Source: Geodermatophilus sp. YIM 151500 (lineage in GTDB: Bacteria > Actinomycetota > Actinomycetes > Mycobacteriales > Geodermatophilaceae). Taken from it: a stretch of 64,000 nt of DNA. Below are positions 41,880-50,574 of the stretch, piece after piece. The first letter of the stretch is position 1, and the number at the start of each line of letters is the position of its first letter. A program made the translations under genes and the position numbers. Location of the stretch: positions 617,648 to 681,647 of the forward strand of contig NZ_JAOVZT010000001.1 in assembly GCF_025716945.1 (NCBI RefSeq). The letters are read 5' to 3'. The notes beneath the pieces were generated by a model that searched no databases, was not told where the DNA came from, and saw nothing but the letters and a program-made list of their open reading frames with translations.

Positions 41880-42710
41880 GTGGTCGATCCTTCCCCCATC
41901 CACGCCGTTCCGCTGCGCGAGCACGTGTACGAGCGCCTGCAGGAGATGTTGATCGCCCGTGTCCTGCCGCCCGGTGGCCACCTCGTGGAGGAGCGCCTGG
42001 CCGGCCAGCTGGGGGTCAGCCGCGGTCCGGTGCGCGAGGCGCTGCAGCGCCTGCACCGCGACGGGTGGGTGACCCTCCGGCCGCGCTACGGCGCCTTCGT
42101 CAACCAGCCCACGCCCGACCAGGTCACCGAGTTCTTCGAGGCCCGCGAGCTGCTGGAGAGCTGGGCGGCCTCGCTGGCCGCGCAGCGCTGCACGGACGGC
42201 GACGGCGCGGCCCTGCTGCGCATCTGCGACGAGGCCGACGAGGGCCTGCGCACCGGCCGGGCGGCCGGGGAGATGGCCGCGCTGACCGCGCGGTTCCACA
42301 CCACGGTGCTCGAGATCGCCCGCAACCACATCCTGCTGGAGTTCGGTCGCCAGCTCTCCCACCGCAGCCGCTGGTTCTTCGCCCCGCTGGTGAGCTCGCT
42401 GGCCCCGCGCGCCTGGGAGGAGCACCGCGCGGTGGCCGAGCTGATCGGTTCGGGCCGGGCGGACGAGGCGGCGGCGGCCATGCGCACCCACATCAGCGAG
42501 TCCCGCGACGCCTACCTGGAGACCCAGCCGGTGGCGCCCGACGGCGGGGCGGACGCCGCGGTGCCGGCCGCCGCGGTGCCGGCCGCCGCGGTGCCGGCCG
42601 CCGCGGTGCCGGACGCCGCGGTGCCGCACGCCGCGGTGCCGGACGCTGCGCCCGTCGGCGCGGGGCGGCCCGCCGGCGACGCGCTCCCGTCCCGGGCGGC
42701 ACCGACCTGA
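41880..42710 (+). CDS. GntR-family (FCD) transcriptional regulator
   Basis: The 276-residue regulator starts at GTG 41880, with GGAGG 8 nt upstream. The winged helix-turn-helix is at residues about 10-75 (LREHVYERLQEMLIARVLPPGGHLVEERLAGQLGVSRGPVREAL). The FCD effector domain follows with possible metal ligands in FEARELLE, RFHTTVLEIARN, EEHRAVAELI and THISESRDAYL. It is divergent from the TRAP-TAXI operon and probably controls it in response to an organic acid. The last 60 residues are an AAVPA repeat tail encoded by 15-bp repeats, unusual for the family and probably disordered. Confidence 0.88.
   Translation: MVDPSPIHAVPLREHVYERLQEMLIARVLPPGGHLVEERLAGQLGVSRGPVREALQRLHRDGWVTLRPRYGAFVNQPTPDQVTEFFEARELLESWAASLAAQRCTDGDGAALLRICDEADEGLRTGRAAGEMAALTARFHTTVLEIARNHILLEFGRQLSHRSRWFFAPLVSSLAPRAWEEHRAVAELIGSGRADEAAAAMRTHISESRDAYLETQPVAPDGGADAAVPAAAVPAAAVPAAAVPDAAVPHAAVPDAAPVGAGRPAGDALPSRAAPT
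42551..42650 (+). repeat. 15-bp coding tandem repeat (AAVPA)
   Basis: About six 15-bp units (core GCCGCGGTGCCG plus GCC/GAC/CAC) encode repeated AAVPA/DAAVP in the GntR C-terminal tail. Early units are identical, later ones carry substitutions. Confidence 0.85.
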
Positions 42711-42729
42711 GCGGCACCCCCGTCCGCGA

Positions 42730-42856
42730 GCGGACCCTCGCGGACGGGACCATCGCGCCCGGGACCGTCCCGGTCGAGACCCACCACGAACGGGACCACC
42801 GCGAACGGGACCACCGCGAACGGGACCATCGCGAACGGGACCATCCCGGGCGACAC
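42730..42856. repeat. 15-bp intergenic tandem repeat
   Basis: Units of CGCGAACGGGACCAC (15 bp), four well conserved between about 42787 and 42845, with degenerate copies on both sides starting near 42732. The array fills the gap between the GntR and SDR genes and is unrelated in sequence to the coding repeat just upstream, although the period is the same. Confidence 0.8.
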
Positions 42857-42902
42857 CCATGCCGTGCCGCCGCCCGGCGGCACGGCCCGAGAGAGGAGAA
42901 CC

Positions 42903-43664
42903 GTGGAGAGCGATTCGGTGGTGCTGGTGACCGGCGCGTCCAGCGGGATCGGACAGGCCTGCGTCGATGCGTTCCTGCGCGAGGGCGCGCGGGTGATCGC
43001 TGCGGCCCGGCGCGGCGACCGCCTGGAGCACATGCGTGAGGGCCGCGAGGACCGCGTGCTGCCGCTGACGATGGACGTGCGCCACCGGGCGGAGGTCACC
43101 GCCGCGCTCGACGGCCTCCCCGACGACTGGTCGACGATCGACGTCCTGGTGAACAACGCCGGCCTGGCCGCCGGCCGGGGGCCGGTGCACACCGACGACC
43201 CCGACGACTGGGACCGGATGCTCGACACCAACGTGCGCGGACTGCTCAACGTGTCGTCCTGGGTGCTGCCGCGGATGGTGGAGCGGGGGTCCGGTCACGT
43301 CATCAACATCGGGTCGAACGCCGGCCGCGAGGTCTACCCGGGCGGCACGGTCTACTGCGCGTCCAAGGCCGCCGTGGAGCGGATCACCCGCGGCATGCGC
43401 ATGGATGTCCTCGGCAGCGGCGTCCGGATCAGCCAGGTCGACCCGGGCATGGTGCAGACCGAGTTCTCCACGGTGCGCTTCCACGGCGACGAGGCCGCGG
43501 CGGCCAAGGTGTACGAGGGGCTGACACCGCTGAAGGCCGAGGACATCGCCGACGTCGTCACCTGGGTCGCCTCGCGGCCGCCGCACGTCGTCGTCGCCGA
43601 CGTCCTGGTCTACCCGCTGGACCAGGCCGGGTCGGGCAAGTTCGCCCCGCGGCGGGCGGGGTGA
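42903..43664 (+). CDS. SDR, YdfG-type 3-hydroxy acid dehydrogenase
   Basis: A 253-residue classical SDR. GTG 42903 is preceded by GAGAGGAGAA. The cofactor motif VTGASSGIGQA, the structural NNAGLAAGRGP, the catalytic INIGSNAGREVYPGGTVYCASKAA (Ser, Tyr, Lys all present) and the VDPGMVQTEFS loop resemble YdfG/serine-dehydrogenase enzymes, which oxidise 3-hydroxy acids with NADP+. The protein is followed after 64 bp by an MFS gene on the same strand. A repeat-rich 190-bp gap separates it from the GntR gene, so joint control is uncertain. Confidence 0.87.
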   Translation: MESDSVVLVTGASSGIGQACVDAFLREGARVIAAARRGDRLEHMREGREDRVLPLTMDVRHRAEVTAALDGLPDDWSTIDVLVNNAGLAAGRGPVHTDDPDDWDRMLDTNVRGLLNVSSWVLPRMVERGSGHVINIGSNAGREVYPGGTVYCASKAAVERITRGMRMDVLGSGVRISQVDPGMVQTEFSTVRFHGDEAAAAKVYEGLTPLKAEDIADVVTWVASRPPHVVVADVLVYPLDQAGSGKFAPRRAG

Positions 43665-43728
43665 GCGCGCGCTGAGCGCGCCGGGCACGGCAACCCGGCC
43701 GCGGCGCCGGGACTTCCCCGGCTGGCGG

Positions 43729-45012
43729 ATGGTGTGGACGGTCTCGGCGACCGAGACCGTCGCCTACGGCGTGCTCTTCTACAGCTTCGCGGTGTTCCTC
43801 GTGCCGATGCGCGCCGAGCTCGGCGCGAGCACGGCGGAGCTGTCCGGCGCGCTCACCCTGTCGATGGCGCTGACCGGTGTCGCCGCCGTCGGCGCGGGCC
43901 GGTGGCTGGACCGGCACGGACCGCGCGGGCTCATGACCGCGGGCAGCCTGCTGGCCGCCGCCTCCGTCGTCGGCTGGTCGCAGGCGCGCGACCTGCCGCA
44001 GCTCTACCTGGCCTTCGCCGGCATCGGCATCGCCGGTGCGGCCGTGCTGTACGAGCCCGCCTACGCGCTCATCAACACCTGGTTCCGGCGCGACCGCCCG
44101 GCCGCGCTGGCCACCCTGACCGTGGTCGCCGGTTTCGCCTCGACGATCTTCCTGCCGACGTCGCAGGCGCTCGTCGACGCGCTCGGCTGGCGGAGCGCGC
44201 TGCTCGTGCTGGCCGGGCTGGTCGCGCTGTGCGCGCTACCGCACGCACTGGTGCTGCGTCGGGCGCCGGCCGACCTGGGGCTGGCCCCGGACGGCGGCGC
44301 GGCGCGGCCCGCCGGGGCGGCGCTGTCCGCCGGCGCCTCGCCGTCTGCCGGCGCCTTCCCGGCTCCGGGTCCGGAGCCGGAGCCGGAGCGGGGATCGGGG
44401 ACGGCGGCGGCCGCGCCGGGAGCCGCCTGGCGTCGGCCCGCCGTCCGCCGGCTGACGCTGGCCGCGTCCATCGAGATGGTCGCGATCATGGCGGTGGCGG
44501 TGCACCTGGTCGCCTTCCTCCGCGGCAACGGCGCGGGCGCGACCGTCGCCGCCGTGGCCACCGGTGCGCTGGGCGCGCTGTCGGTGGCCGGCCGGCTGGT
44601 GCTGACCGGGCTCGGCCGCCGGGTGGGCATGGCGCGGCTGACCGCGGCGCTGGTCGCCGGGCAGGCGGTCGGCGTCCTCCTGCTGCTGGTCCTGCCGCGG
44701 CCGGTGGGCATCCCGGCGTTCGTGCTGCTGTTCGGCCTGGGCTTCGGCGTCATGCACATCGCCCGGCCGGCGCTGCTCGGCAGCTACGTGCCGACCGCCG
44801 TCTTCGGCCGCGTGTCGGGCGCCCAGACGCTGGCGACCCAGGCGGGCCGGGTCGTCGCCCCGGTGTCGGCCGGCCTGCTGATCGGCGCGGCGGGCTACGA
44901 GGTCACCTTCGCCGCGGTCGGGGCGTGCGCGCTGGCCGCGGCCGCGCTCGTGGTGGCCGCCGAACGGGCGCACGCCGCCGAGCGGTCGCGCGCGGCCGTG
45001 CCGCGGACCTGA
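43729..45012 (+). CDS. MFS transporter (oxalate/formate-antiporter-like branch)
   Basis: A 427-residue facilitator with about twelve helices: helix 1 TETVAYGVLFYSFAVFLVPM, then a motif-A loop GRWLDRHGPRGLM, and YEPAYALINTWFRRDRPAALATLTVVAGFASTIFLP, common in monocarboxylate-type MFS proteins. A Pro/Ala/Glu-rich central loop (about 185-225) separates the halves. In-frame codons upstream of ATG 43729 read DFPGWR, which is the usual N-terminus of this branch, but only a CTG (43672) is available as an earlier start; translation may begin there. Partner of the SDR just upstream. Confidence 0.85.
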   Translation: MVWTVSATETVAYGVLFYSFAVFLVPMRAELGASTAELSGALTLSMALTGVAAVGAGRWLDRHGPRGLMTAGSLLAAASVVGWSQARDLPQLYLAFAGIGIAGAAVLYEPAYALINTWFRRDRPAALATLTVVAGFASTIFLPTSQALVDALGWRSALLVLAGLVALCALPHALVLRRAPADLGLAPDGGAARPAGAALSAGASPSAGAFPAPGPEPEPERGSGTAAAAPGAAWRRPAVRRLTLAASIEMVAIMAVAVHLVAFLRGNGAGATVAAVATGALGALSVAGRLVLTGLGRRVGMARLTAALVAGQAVGVLLLLVLPRPVGIPAFVLLFGLGFGVMHIARPALLGSYVPTAVFGRVSGAQTLATQAGRVVAPVSAGLLIGAAGYEVTFAAVGACALAAAALVVAAERAHAAERSRAAVPRT

Positions 45013-45036
45013 CCGCCGCCACGTCCGCGCCCGGCG

Positions 45037-46272
45037 TCAGGCCGGCGGGCCGGCCTCGGTCTCCCCCGCCGGGTGGTGCGGCTTGCCGGTGGCCTCGGCG
45101 ATGCGGGCCTCGTCGAGGCCCAGCGCGCCGAGCACCTCCGCGGTGTGCGCGCCGAGCGGCGGCGCGCCGGGCAGAACCGGCGCCCCGCTGCGGGCGAAGG
45201 TCCAGGGCAGCCGGGCCTGCACGAGCGGGCCCTCGGTCGGGTGGTCGACCTGCTCGAACAGCCCGACGGCGGCGAGGTGCTCGTCGGCGAAGAGGTCCTC
45301 GACGGTGTTGACCGGCATGGCTGGGATGGCGTGCTCGTCGAAGGCGGTCTGCCAGTGGGCGGTCGGCTTCTCCGCCAGCTTCTCGTCGACGAGCCGGTAC
45401 AGCTCGTCGATGCGCTCGGTGCGGCCCCGGATGGTCGCCAGTTGCGGATCGGCGGCCAGGTCGCGCCGGTCGACCAGCGTGAAGAAGCTGCGCCACTGCG
45501 CATCGGTGTAGATGAGCACCGCGATGGTGCCGTCGGCGGTGCGGTAGGGGCGGCGGTAGGGGGATGCCGTCCGCGCGTACCCGGTGCCGCCGGTGCGCCC
45601 GGCGTAGACCCGGGCGCCCTGCTGCTCCATGAGCAGGAAGGTGGCCATCGACTCGAACATGGGGACCTCGACGGCCTGGCCGCGGCCGGACACCGAGCGC
45701 TCGTGCAGCGCGGCGAGGATCGCGGCCAGCGCCATCACGCCGACGGTCTTGTCGACCATCTGGGTGCGCACGTACTGCGGGTCGCCGTCCGCCCCGCCCT
45801 GGACGGCGGCCAGCCCCGACACCCCCTGCACGACGTCGTCGTAGGCCGGCCGGTCGCGGTACGGCCCCGCGGCGCCGTAGCCGACGGCCGAGCAGTGCAC
45901 GATCCGCGGGTTGCGGGCCAGCACGGTGCCCGCGTCGATGCGCAGCTTGGCCGCCGCCCGTGGGCGCATGTTGTGCAGCAGCACGTCGGCGCGGTCGACC
46001 AGCAGGTCGAACGCCTCGCGGCCGGCATCGGTGGTCAGGTCGAGCACGACCGACCGCTTGCCCCGGTTGAAGTTGAGGAACGTCGGACCCAGGCCGGAGT
46101 GCCGCTCGTCGGCGACGTACCGGATGATGTCGCCCTCCGGCGGCTCGACCTTGACGACCCTGGCGCCCATCTGGGCCAGCAGCTCGCCGCAGTACGGGCC
46201 GAGGAACGTCGAGGTCACGTCGAGCACGGTGAGGTCGGCCAGCGGCCCGGCGGCCGCCGAGGGGTCGCTCAC
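45037..46272 (-). CDS. Class III CoA-transferase (CaiB/BaiF family)
   Basis: The 411-residue protein starts at GTG 46272. Family blocks are LADLTVLDVTSTFLGPYCGELLAQMGARVVKVEPPEGD, FLNFNRGKRSVVLDL, LLHNMRPRAAAKL, GYGAAGPYRDRPAYDDVVQGVSGL (catalytic Asp region) and the C-terminal AIPAMPVNTVEDLFADEHL. These enzymes move CoA between carboxylic acids. The gene converges with the MFS gene at 45012, and the divergent neighbour is a decayed HNH gene. Without clear operon partners its acids cannot be named; the acyl-CoA dehydrogenases nearby (47694-49986) are candidates for linked function. Confidence 0.9.
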   Translation of the reverse strand: MSDPSAAAGPLADLTVLDVTSTFLGPYCGELLAQMGARVVKVEPPEGDIIRYVADERHSGLGPTFLNFNRGKRSVVLDLTTDAGREAFDLLVDRADVLLHNMRPRAAAKLRIDAGTVLARNPRIVHCSAVGYGAAGPYRDRPAYDDVVQGVSGLAAVQGGADGDPQYVRTQMVDKTVGVMALAAILAALHERSVSGRGQAVEVPMFESMATFLLMEQQGARVYAGRTGGTGYARTASPYRRPYRTADGTIAVLIYTDAQWRSFFTLVDRRDLAADPQLATIRGRTERIDELYRLVDEKLAEKPTAHWQTAFDEHAIPAMPVNTVEDLFADEHLAAVGLFEQVDHPTEGPLVQARLPWTFARSGAPVLPGAPPLGAHTAEVLGALGLDEARIAEATGKPHHPAGETEAGPPA

Positions 46273-46490
46273 CGCCCGTCCGCGGAGGTCATCGGCGCTC
46301 GCACGGGGCTCACCGTAGCGACAGCCGGCCGTGGGCCAGGTCCGGCCGTCGGCGGTTGACCGGCGTTGACCACGACTCCCGACCTGTGAGCCCACCGGGG
46401 CCACCGGGGGTCCGCCGCACCGGAACGCCGAGAAGTGTCGTACCTCGTACGTGCGTTCGGCCCGTGGAGCGGATCGGTGGTCGGCGGTCG

Positions 46491-47642
46491 GTGGAGGGGC
46501 TGCTGCTCGACTGGTCGATCGCCCGGCCCCGGCCCGGCCGCCGGCTGCCCGTGGGTCTGCCGAGCCGCGAGCAGAAGGCCGCCGAGCTGCAGCGGGTGCA
46601 GGCGGAGAAGGCCTCGATCGCCGCCTACGAGGCCGAACTGGTGCTCGGCCTGGCCGACGACGCCCCCGACACCCTCGACCCGCCGCCCGACCACCCCGGC
46701 GCCCGGCGCGGCTCCCGGGCGCCGGACGCCGAGCTGCCCGGGGTCAGCGAGTTCTTCGTGCCCGAGCTGGCCGTGGTGCTCGGCTGCGGCCGGGGCACCG
46801 CCGCCCACCTCGCGCACCGGGCCCGGGCCTACCGGGAGAACCTGCCGGCCACGTGGGCCGCGCTGGCCGCCGGCGACCTGGACGAGCCGCGGGCCAGGGT
46901 CCTCGCCCCTCGCACCTGGAGGGCATGAGCACGCTGGCCGCCGAGCTGCCCACCCCGGTGTCGGCCGAGTGCCTGGACACCGTCGACCAGCTCGCCGCCA
47001 TGCTCAGGGCCGACGGCGACCCCCGCCCGATCGGCGCGCTGCGGGCCGTGGTGCTGGCCGACCTGATCCGCCGGCCGTGGAACACCCGGCTGCCCGCGGG
47101 CCACCACCACCCCCGAGCAGCTCGAGCAGCGGGCCCGGCGCGGCTGCCCCGCCCACCCCGACCGCGACTGCGGCTGCCCGCTGCTGGACCGCCCGGCGGC
47201 GACCGCGGCCTACGCGCCCACCGCCGCCCAGTGCGTGTTCATCGACGCGCGCGACCGCGCCTGCCGGTGCCCGAACTGCGGGCAGCGGGCCGGCTGGGCC
47301 GACCACGACCACGTCGTCCCGCACGCGGTCGGCGGCCGGACGACCTGCGAGAGCCTGTGCTGCCGGTGCCGCAGCCACCACCGGCTCAAGACGCTGGCCC
47401 GCGGCTGGCGGTTAGTCCTGGACGACGACGGCACCCTGCACGTGACCACCCCCTCGGGCATCACCCGCACCACCCGCCCACCCGGCCTCCGGCCACCGGT
47501 ACCCGAACCACCCGGAACACCACCCGCGACCGGGACACCGGTGCCCCAGCCACCGGTGCCCGAGCCACCGGTGACCGAGCCGCCGGGGACACCACCCGCG
47601 ACCGGGACACCGCACCCGGACGACGACCCGCCGCCCTTCTGA
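46491..47642 (+). pseudogene. Decayed DUF222-HNH endonuclease gene
   Basis: Three frames carry pieces of one DUF222/HNH protein in the right order. Bases 46491-46928 hold the N-terminal part (VEGLLLDWSI, VPELAVVLGCGRGTAAHL, GDLDEPRARVLAP). About 46925-47085 in another frame holds MSTLAAELPTPVSAECL to VLADLIRRPWNTRLPA. About 47100-47642, back in the first frame, holds QLEQRARRGCPAHPDRDC and the HNH core CRCPNCGQRAGWADHDHVVPHAVGG to SHHRLKTLARGWR. A block of roughly 100 residues present in the intact homologue at 9144-10685 is missing at the first junction. The first change is a deletion with frame shift, and a second shift follows. The tail is a Pro/Thr repeat. Confidence 0.82.
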
Positions 47643-47693
47643 CCACCGGCGCAGGTCGGCTCGTCGCCATGCCCGACGACCGACAGGGCACCG

Positions 47694-48743
47694 TCACACC
47701 GCGCGGGTCAGGGCTCCCCAGAGGTCGTCGCCGCTCCGGGCCACCAGCCCGGCGCCGAGCACCCGTGCCCAGTGCAGCTCGCTGCCGGCCTCGTCGCGCC
47801 AGGACCACAGGCGCCTGGTGAGGTGGTGCAGCCGGTACTCCTGGGTGAAGCCGATCGCACCGTGCACCTGGTGCCCCAGCCCGGCGACCACCTCCACCGC
47901 GGCGCCGGCCCGAACCTTCGCGGCCGCGGCGGCGATCGTCAGGTCGCCGCCGTGCTCCAGCACCTGGACGGCGGCGTCGGTCAGCGCGGCCGCCGCGGTG
48001 ACCTCGCCGGCCATCTGCGCCAGCTCGACCTGCACCGCCTGGAACCTGCCCAGCGGGCGGCCGAACTGCTGCCGCTCACCGGCGTACTGCACCGTCCAGG
48101 CCAGCACCTGCTCGGCCGCGGCGGACAGCTGCACGGCCCGGGCGAGCGCGTGGCGGGCACGCAGCTCCTCCGCCTGCTCGAAGGTCAGCTCGGCGGCGTC
48201 GGCTGGTGTCCCGTCGAACACGACCGAGCCACGCGGCTCGCCGGCGAGGTTGCGCGCGTCGCTGGCGTCGAGCCCGTCGGCCGCGACGCGGGCGAGCACG
48301 GGTCCCGACGGGCCCGCCGCCAGCACGGCGAGGTGCGCGGCGACGCCCGACCAGGGGATGTCGGTGGCGGTGCCGGTGAGCGACCAGCCACCGTCGGACC
48401 GCTCGGCGGTGACCGCCCCCGCGGCCGCGACCGAGAGCGGCTCCTCCGGGGAGGGCAGGTCCAGCCCGGCGGCGAGCAGCGCCGGCCCGGCCACCAGGAT
48501 CTGCTCGGCCACCGGCACCGCCGCCGCGCCCGCGGCGAGGGTGCGCACGACGGCCACGGCGTCGGCCGGCTCGCCCCCCGAGCCGCCGGCCTCCTCGGGC
48601 AGCCCGACACCGGTGAGCCCCGCCTCGGCCAGGTCGCGCCACAGCCCGTCGTCCCACGGGCGCTCCGGTGACAGCACGAACGGCTCGTGCCCGGCGAGGA
48701 TGTCGCGGACGGTCTCGACGACGAGGTCCTGGTCGGAGGCCAT
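47694..48743 (-). CDS. Acyl-CoA dehydrogenase (small subunit type)
   Basis: A 349-residue acyl-CoA dehydrogenase from ATG 48743 with Shine-Dalgarno GGAGG. The N-terminal domain is divergent; the C-terminal helices keep YAGERQQFGRPLGRFQAVQVELAQ and HQVHGAIGFTQEYRLHHLTRRLWSWRDE. It closely parallels the 19992-21071 protein and, like it, follows a large-type dehydrogenase. A 25-codon frame bridges the two genes here. Probably one half of a heteromeric FadE-type complex. Confidence 0.87.
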   Translation of the reverse strand: MASDQDLVVETVRDILAGHEPFVLSPERPWDDGLWRDLAEAGLTGVGLPEEAGGSGGEPADAVAVVRTLAAGAAAVPVAEQILVAGPALLAAGLDLPSPEEPLSVAAAGAVTAERSDGGWSLTGTATDIPWSGVAAHLAVLAAGPSGPVLARVAADGLDASDARNLAGEPRGSVVFDGTPADAAELTFEQAEELRARHALARAVQLSAAAEQVLAWTVQYAGERQQFGRPLGRFQAVQVELAQMAGEVTAAAALTDAAVQVLEHGGDLTIAAAAAKVRAGAAVEVVAGLGHQVHGAIGFTQEYRLHHLTRRLWSWRDEAGSELHWARVLGAGLVARSGDDLWGALTRAV

Positions 48744-48820
48744 CAGCGCTCCACCTCCTGCTCGACTCCGGCCTCGTTCCGCTCCTCGGTCGCCGGCGCT
48801 CCCGGCTCGGCCGTCGTCAT
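48743..48820 (-). CDS. 25-codon ORF coupling two dehydrogenase genes
   Basis: ATG 48820 to TGA 48743-48745. The start overlaps the upstream dehydrogenase stop (ATGA), and the stop overlaps the downstream dehydrogenase ATG (TGATG). The peptide, MTTAEPGAPATEERNEAGVEQEVER by codon, is acidic and shows no domain. The Shine-Dalgarno of the downstream gene lies within its last codons. Exact fit at both ends suggests it is translated and keeps ribosomes coupled. It could also be a gene remnant. Confidence 0.45.
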   Translation of the reverse strand: MTTAEPGAPATEERNEAGVEQEVER

Positions 48821-49986
48821 CGCAGCCCCAGCCCGCGGGCCACGATCCCCTTGAGGATCTCGTTCGTGCCGCCGCGCAGCGTGTAGCCGGGCGCGTGCAG
48901 CTGCGCCTCGGCCATCGCCCGGCCCAGCGGATCGGGCGACTCCAGCGACGGCACCACCTCGAGCACCGCACGGATCTCGTCGACGACGTCCTGCTCGAAC
49001 GTCGTCCCGACGTCCTTGACCAGCGCCGCGGGGATGTCGGGCAGCTCGCCGCGGTCCAGGGCGGCGGCGATGCGCAGCGACAGCTGGCGCAACGCGAGCA
49101 GCCGGGCCGACAGCCGGCCGAGGGCGGCCAGCTGGGCCGGGTCGCCGGTCTCCGCGGCGCGCCGCCCGAACTCGGCCAGCAGCGGGTAGGTGGACAGGAA
49201 GCGCTCCGGTCCGGAGCGCTCGAACGCCAGCTCCGCGGTCACCTGGTGCCAGCCGGCGCCCTCCTCCCCCAGCAGCATGTCACCGGGGACGACGGCGTCG
49301 TCGAAGACCACCTCGTTGAAGTGGTGCCCGCCGTCGAGGATGCGGATCGGGTTGATCGAGATGCCCGGCAGCGACAGGTCGACCAGCAGCTGGGTGAGGC
49401 CCTGGTGCTTGCCGCGGGGGCCCTCCCCCGGCGGGCCGGTGCGCACCAGCACGATGCCGTAGTGGCTGTGGTGGGCGTTCGACGTCCAGACCTTGGCACC
49501 GTTGACCACCCAGTCGCCGGCGCCGTTGCGGGCCGCGCGGGTCCGGATGCTGGCGAGGTCGGACCCGGAGTCCGGCTCGCTCATGCCGATGACGAAGTAG
49601 CACTCGCCCGCCGCGATGCGCGGCAGGATCTCCTTGCGCTGCTCCTCGGTCCCGTAGCGCAGCAGGTTGGGGCCCGACTGCCGGTCGGCGATCCAGTGCG
49701 CGGCGACCGGGGCGCCGGCGGCCAGCAGCTCCTCGGTGACGGCGTAGCGTTCCATCGCCGTCCGCTCGTGCCCGCCGTACTCCTTCGGCCAGGTCATGCC
49801 GAGCCACCCGCGGGCGCCCAGCTTGCGGCTGAACGCGGGATCGACACCGGACAACCAGGTGTCGACGTGCGTCGTGAAGGTGCCGGCCTCCCGCTCCGCG
49901 GCGAGGAACTCGCGCACCTCCTGCCGGACGCGTTCCGCGGCGTCGGACCGCGGCGGTGGCGCCAGCGTCAACGAGGTGCTGCTCAT
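48817..49986 (-). CDS. Acyl-CoA dehydrogenase (large subunit type)
   Basis: A 389-residue acyl-CoA dehydrogenase. Conserved parts are GWLGMTWPKEYGGHERTAMERY, FVIGMSEPDSGSDLASIRTRA, VVNGAKVWTSNAHHSHYG, ELAFERSGPERFLSTYPLL and YTLRGGTNEILKGIVARGLGL. It oxidises an acyl-CoA with FAD. High similarity in every block to the 21068-22219 protein shows that the two pairs derive from a common duplication or transfer. The gene is first in a three-frame unit with 48743-48820 and 47694-48743. Confidence 0.9.
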   Translation of the reverse strand: MSSTSLTLAPPPRSDAAERVRQEVREFLAAEREAGTFTTHVDTWLSGVDPAFSRKLGARGWLGMTWPKEYGGHERTAMERYAVTEELLAAGAPVAAHWIADRQSGPNLLRYGTEEQRKEILPRIAAGECYFVIGMSEPDSGSDLASIRTRAARNGAGDWVVNGAKVWTSNAHHSHYGIVLVRTGPPGEGPRGKHQGLTQLLVDLSLPGISINPIRILDGGHHFNEVVFDDAVVPGDMLLGEEGAGWHQVTAELAFERSGPERFLSTYPLLAEFGRRAAETGDPAQLAALGRLSARLLALRQLSLRIAAALDRGELPDIPAALVKDVGTTFEQDVVDEIRAVLEVVPSLESPDPLGRAMAEAQLHAPGYTLRGGTNEILKGIVARGLGLR

Positions 49987-50100
49987 GGTCGGCGACTCCC
50001 CACGTCGGTGTGGTCCTGCCCGTCCCGTTCTACACGGGGACGGCGACCCCCCGCCGCCCGGAAGCCGGTCGGTCCTCCGTGGCCGCAGCCGGACCGCCGG

Positions 50101-50457
50101 TCAATCCTCCGGGACCGCGGCCTGTCCCTCGCCGTCCCGGGGCTCGCGCGGGCGGACCAGCTCGCGCAGTTCGCCGGCGACGTCGCCGGCCGCCACGGTC
50201 AGCGAGCTGAGCGCGCCGCTGACCAGCCGGCGCACGCCGGCGCCGTCGAGGCCGAGGACGGAGCCGAGGCCGGCGGCGACGTCGAGCCCGGCGAGCGGTC
50301 CGGGGAGCACCGTGCCCGGGCCCCGCTCGGCCAGCTCCGGTGACCAGCGCATCGCGTCGCCGGACACCGACCAGTCACCGGTCGAGCCGTCGATCGCGTC
50401 GGCCACCGGATCGGGGACGGCCGCGCCGGCGGCCGCCGACCGGGGCGCCTCGTCCAT
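50101..50457 (-). CDS. Hypothetical protein (118 aa)
   Basis: A 118-residue frame from ATG 50457 with an Ala/Gly/Pro-rich composition. A central segment (LAGLDVAAGLGSVLGLDGAGVRRLVSGALSSL) may form one amphipathic or weakly hydrophobic helix. No recognisable domain. It lies 117 bp downstream of the RsbP-like gene on the same strand. The composition fits a coding sequence, but nothing indicates its role. Confidence 0.5.
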   Translation of the reverse strand: MDEAPRSAAAGAAVPDPVADAIDGSTGDWSVSGDAMRWSPELAERGPGTVLPGPLAGLDVAAGLGSVLGLDGAGVRRLVSGALSSLTVAAGDVAGELRELVRPREPRDGEGQAAVPED

Positions 50458-50574
50458 GCCCGCCTCCTGCCGTGGGGGACACGCCCATCGTCACCCCTGG
50501 GCGGTCCGGGTGGGAACCGACGGGGCTCCCGATCCGCGCGCAGTGACGCTGCTGGGGGCCCCGCTCGCGCTGGG

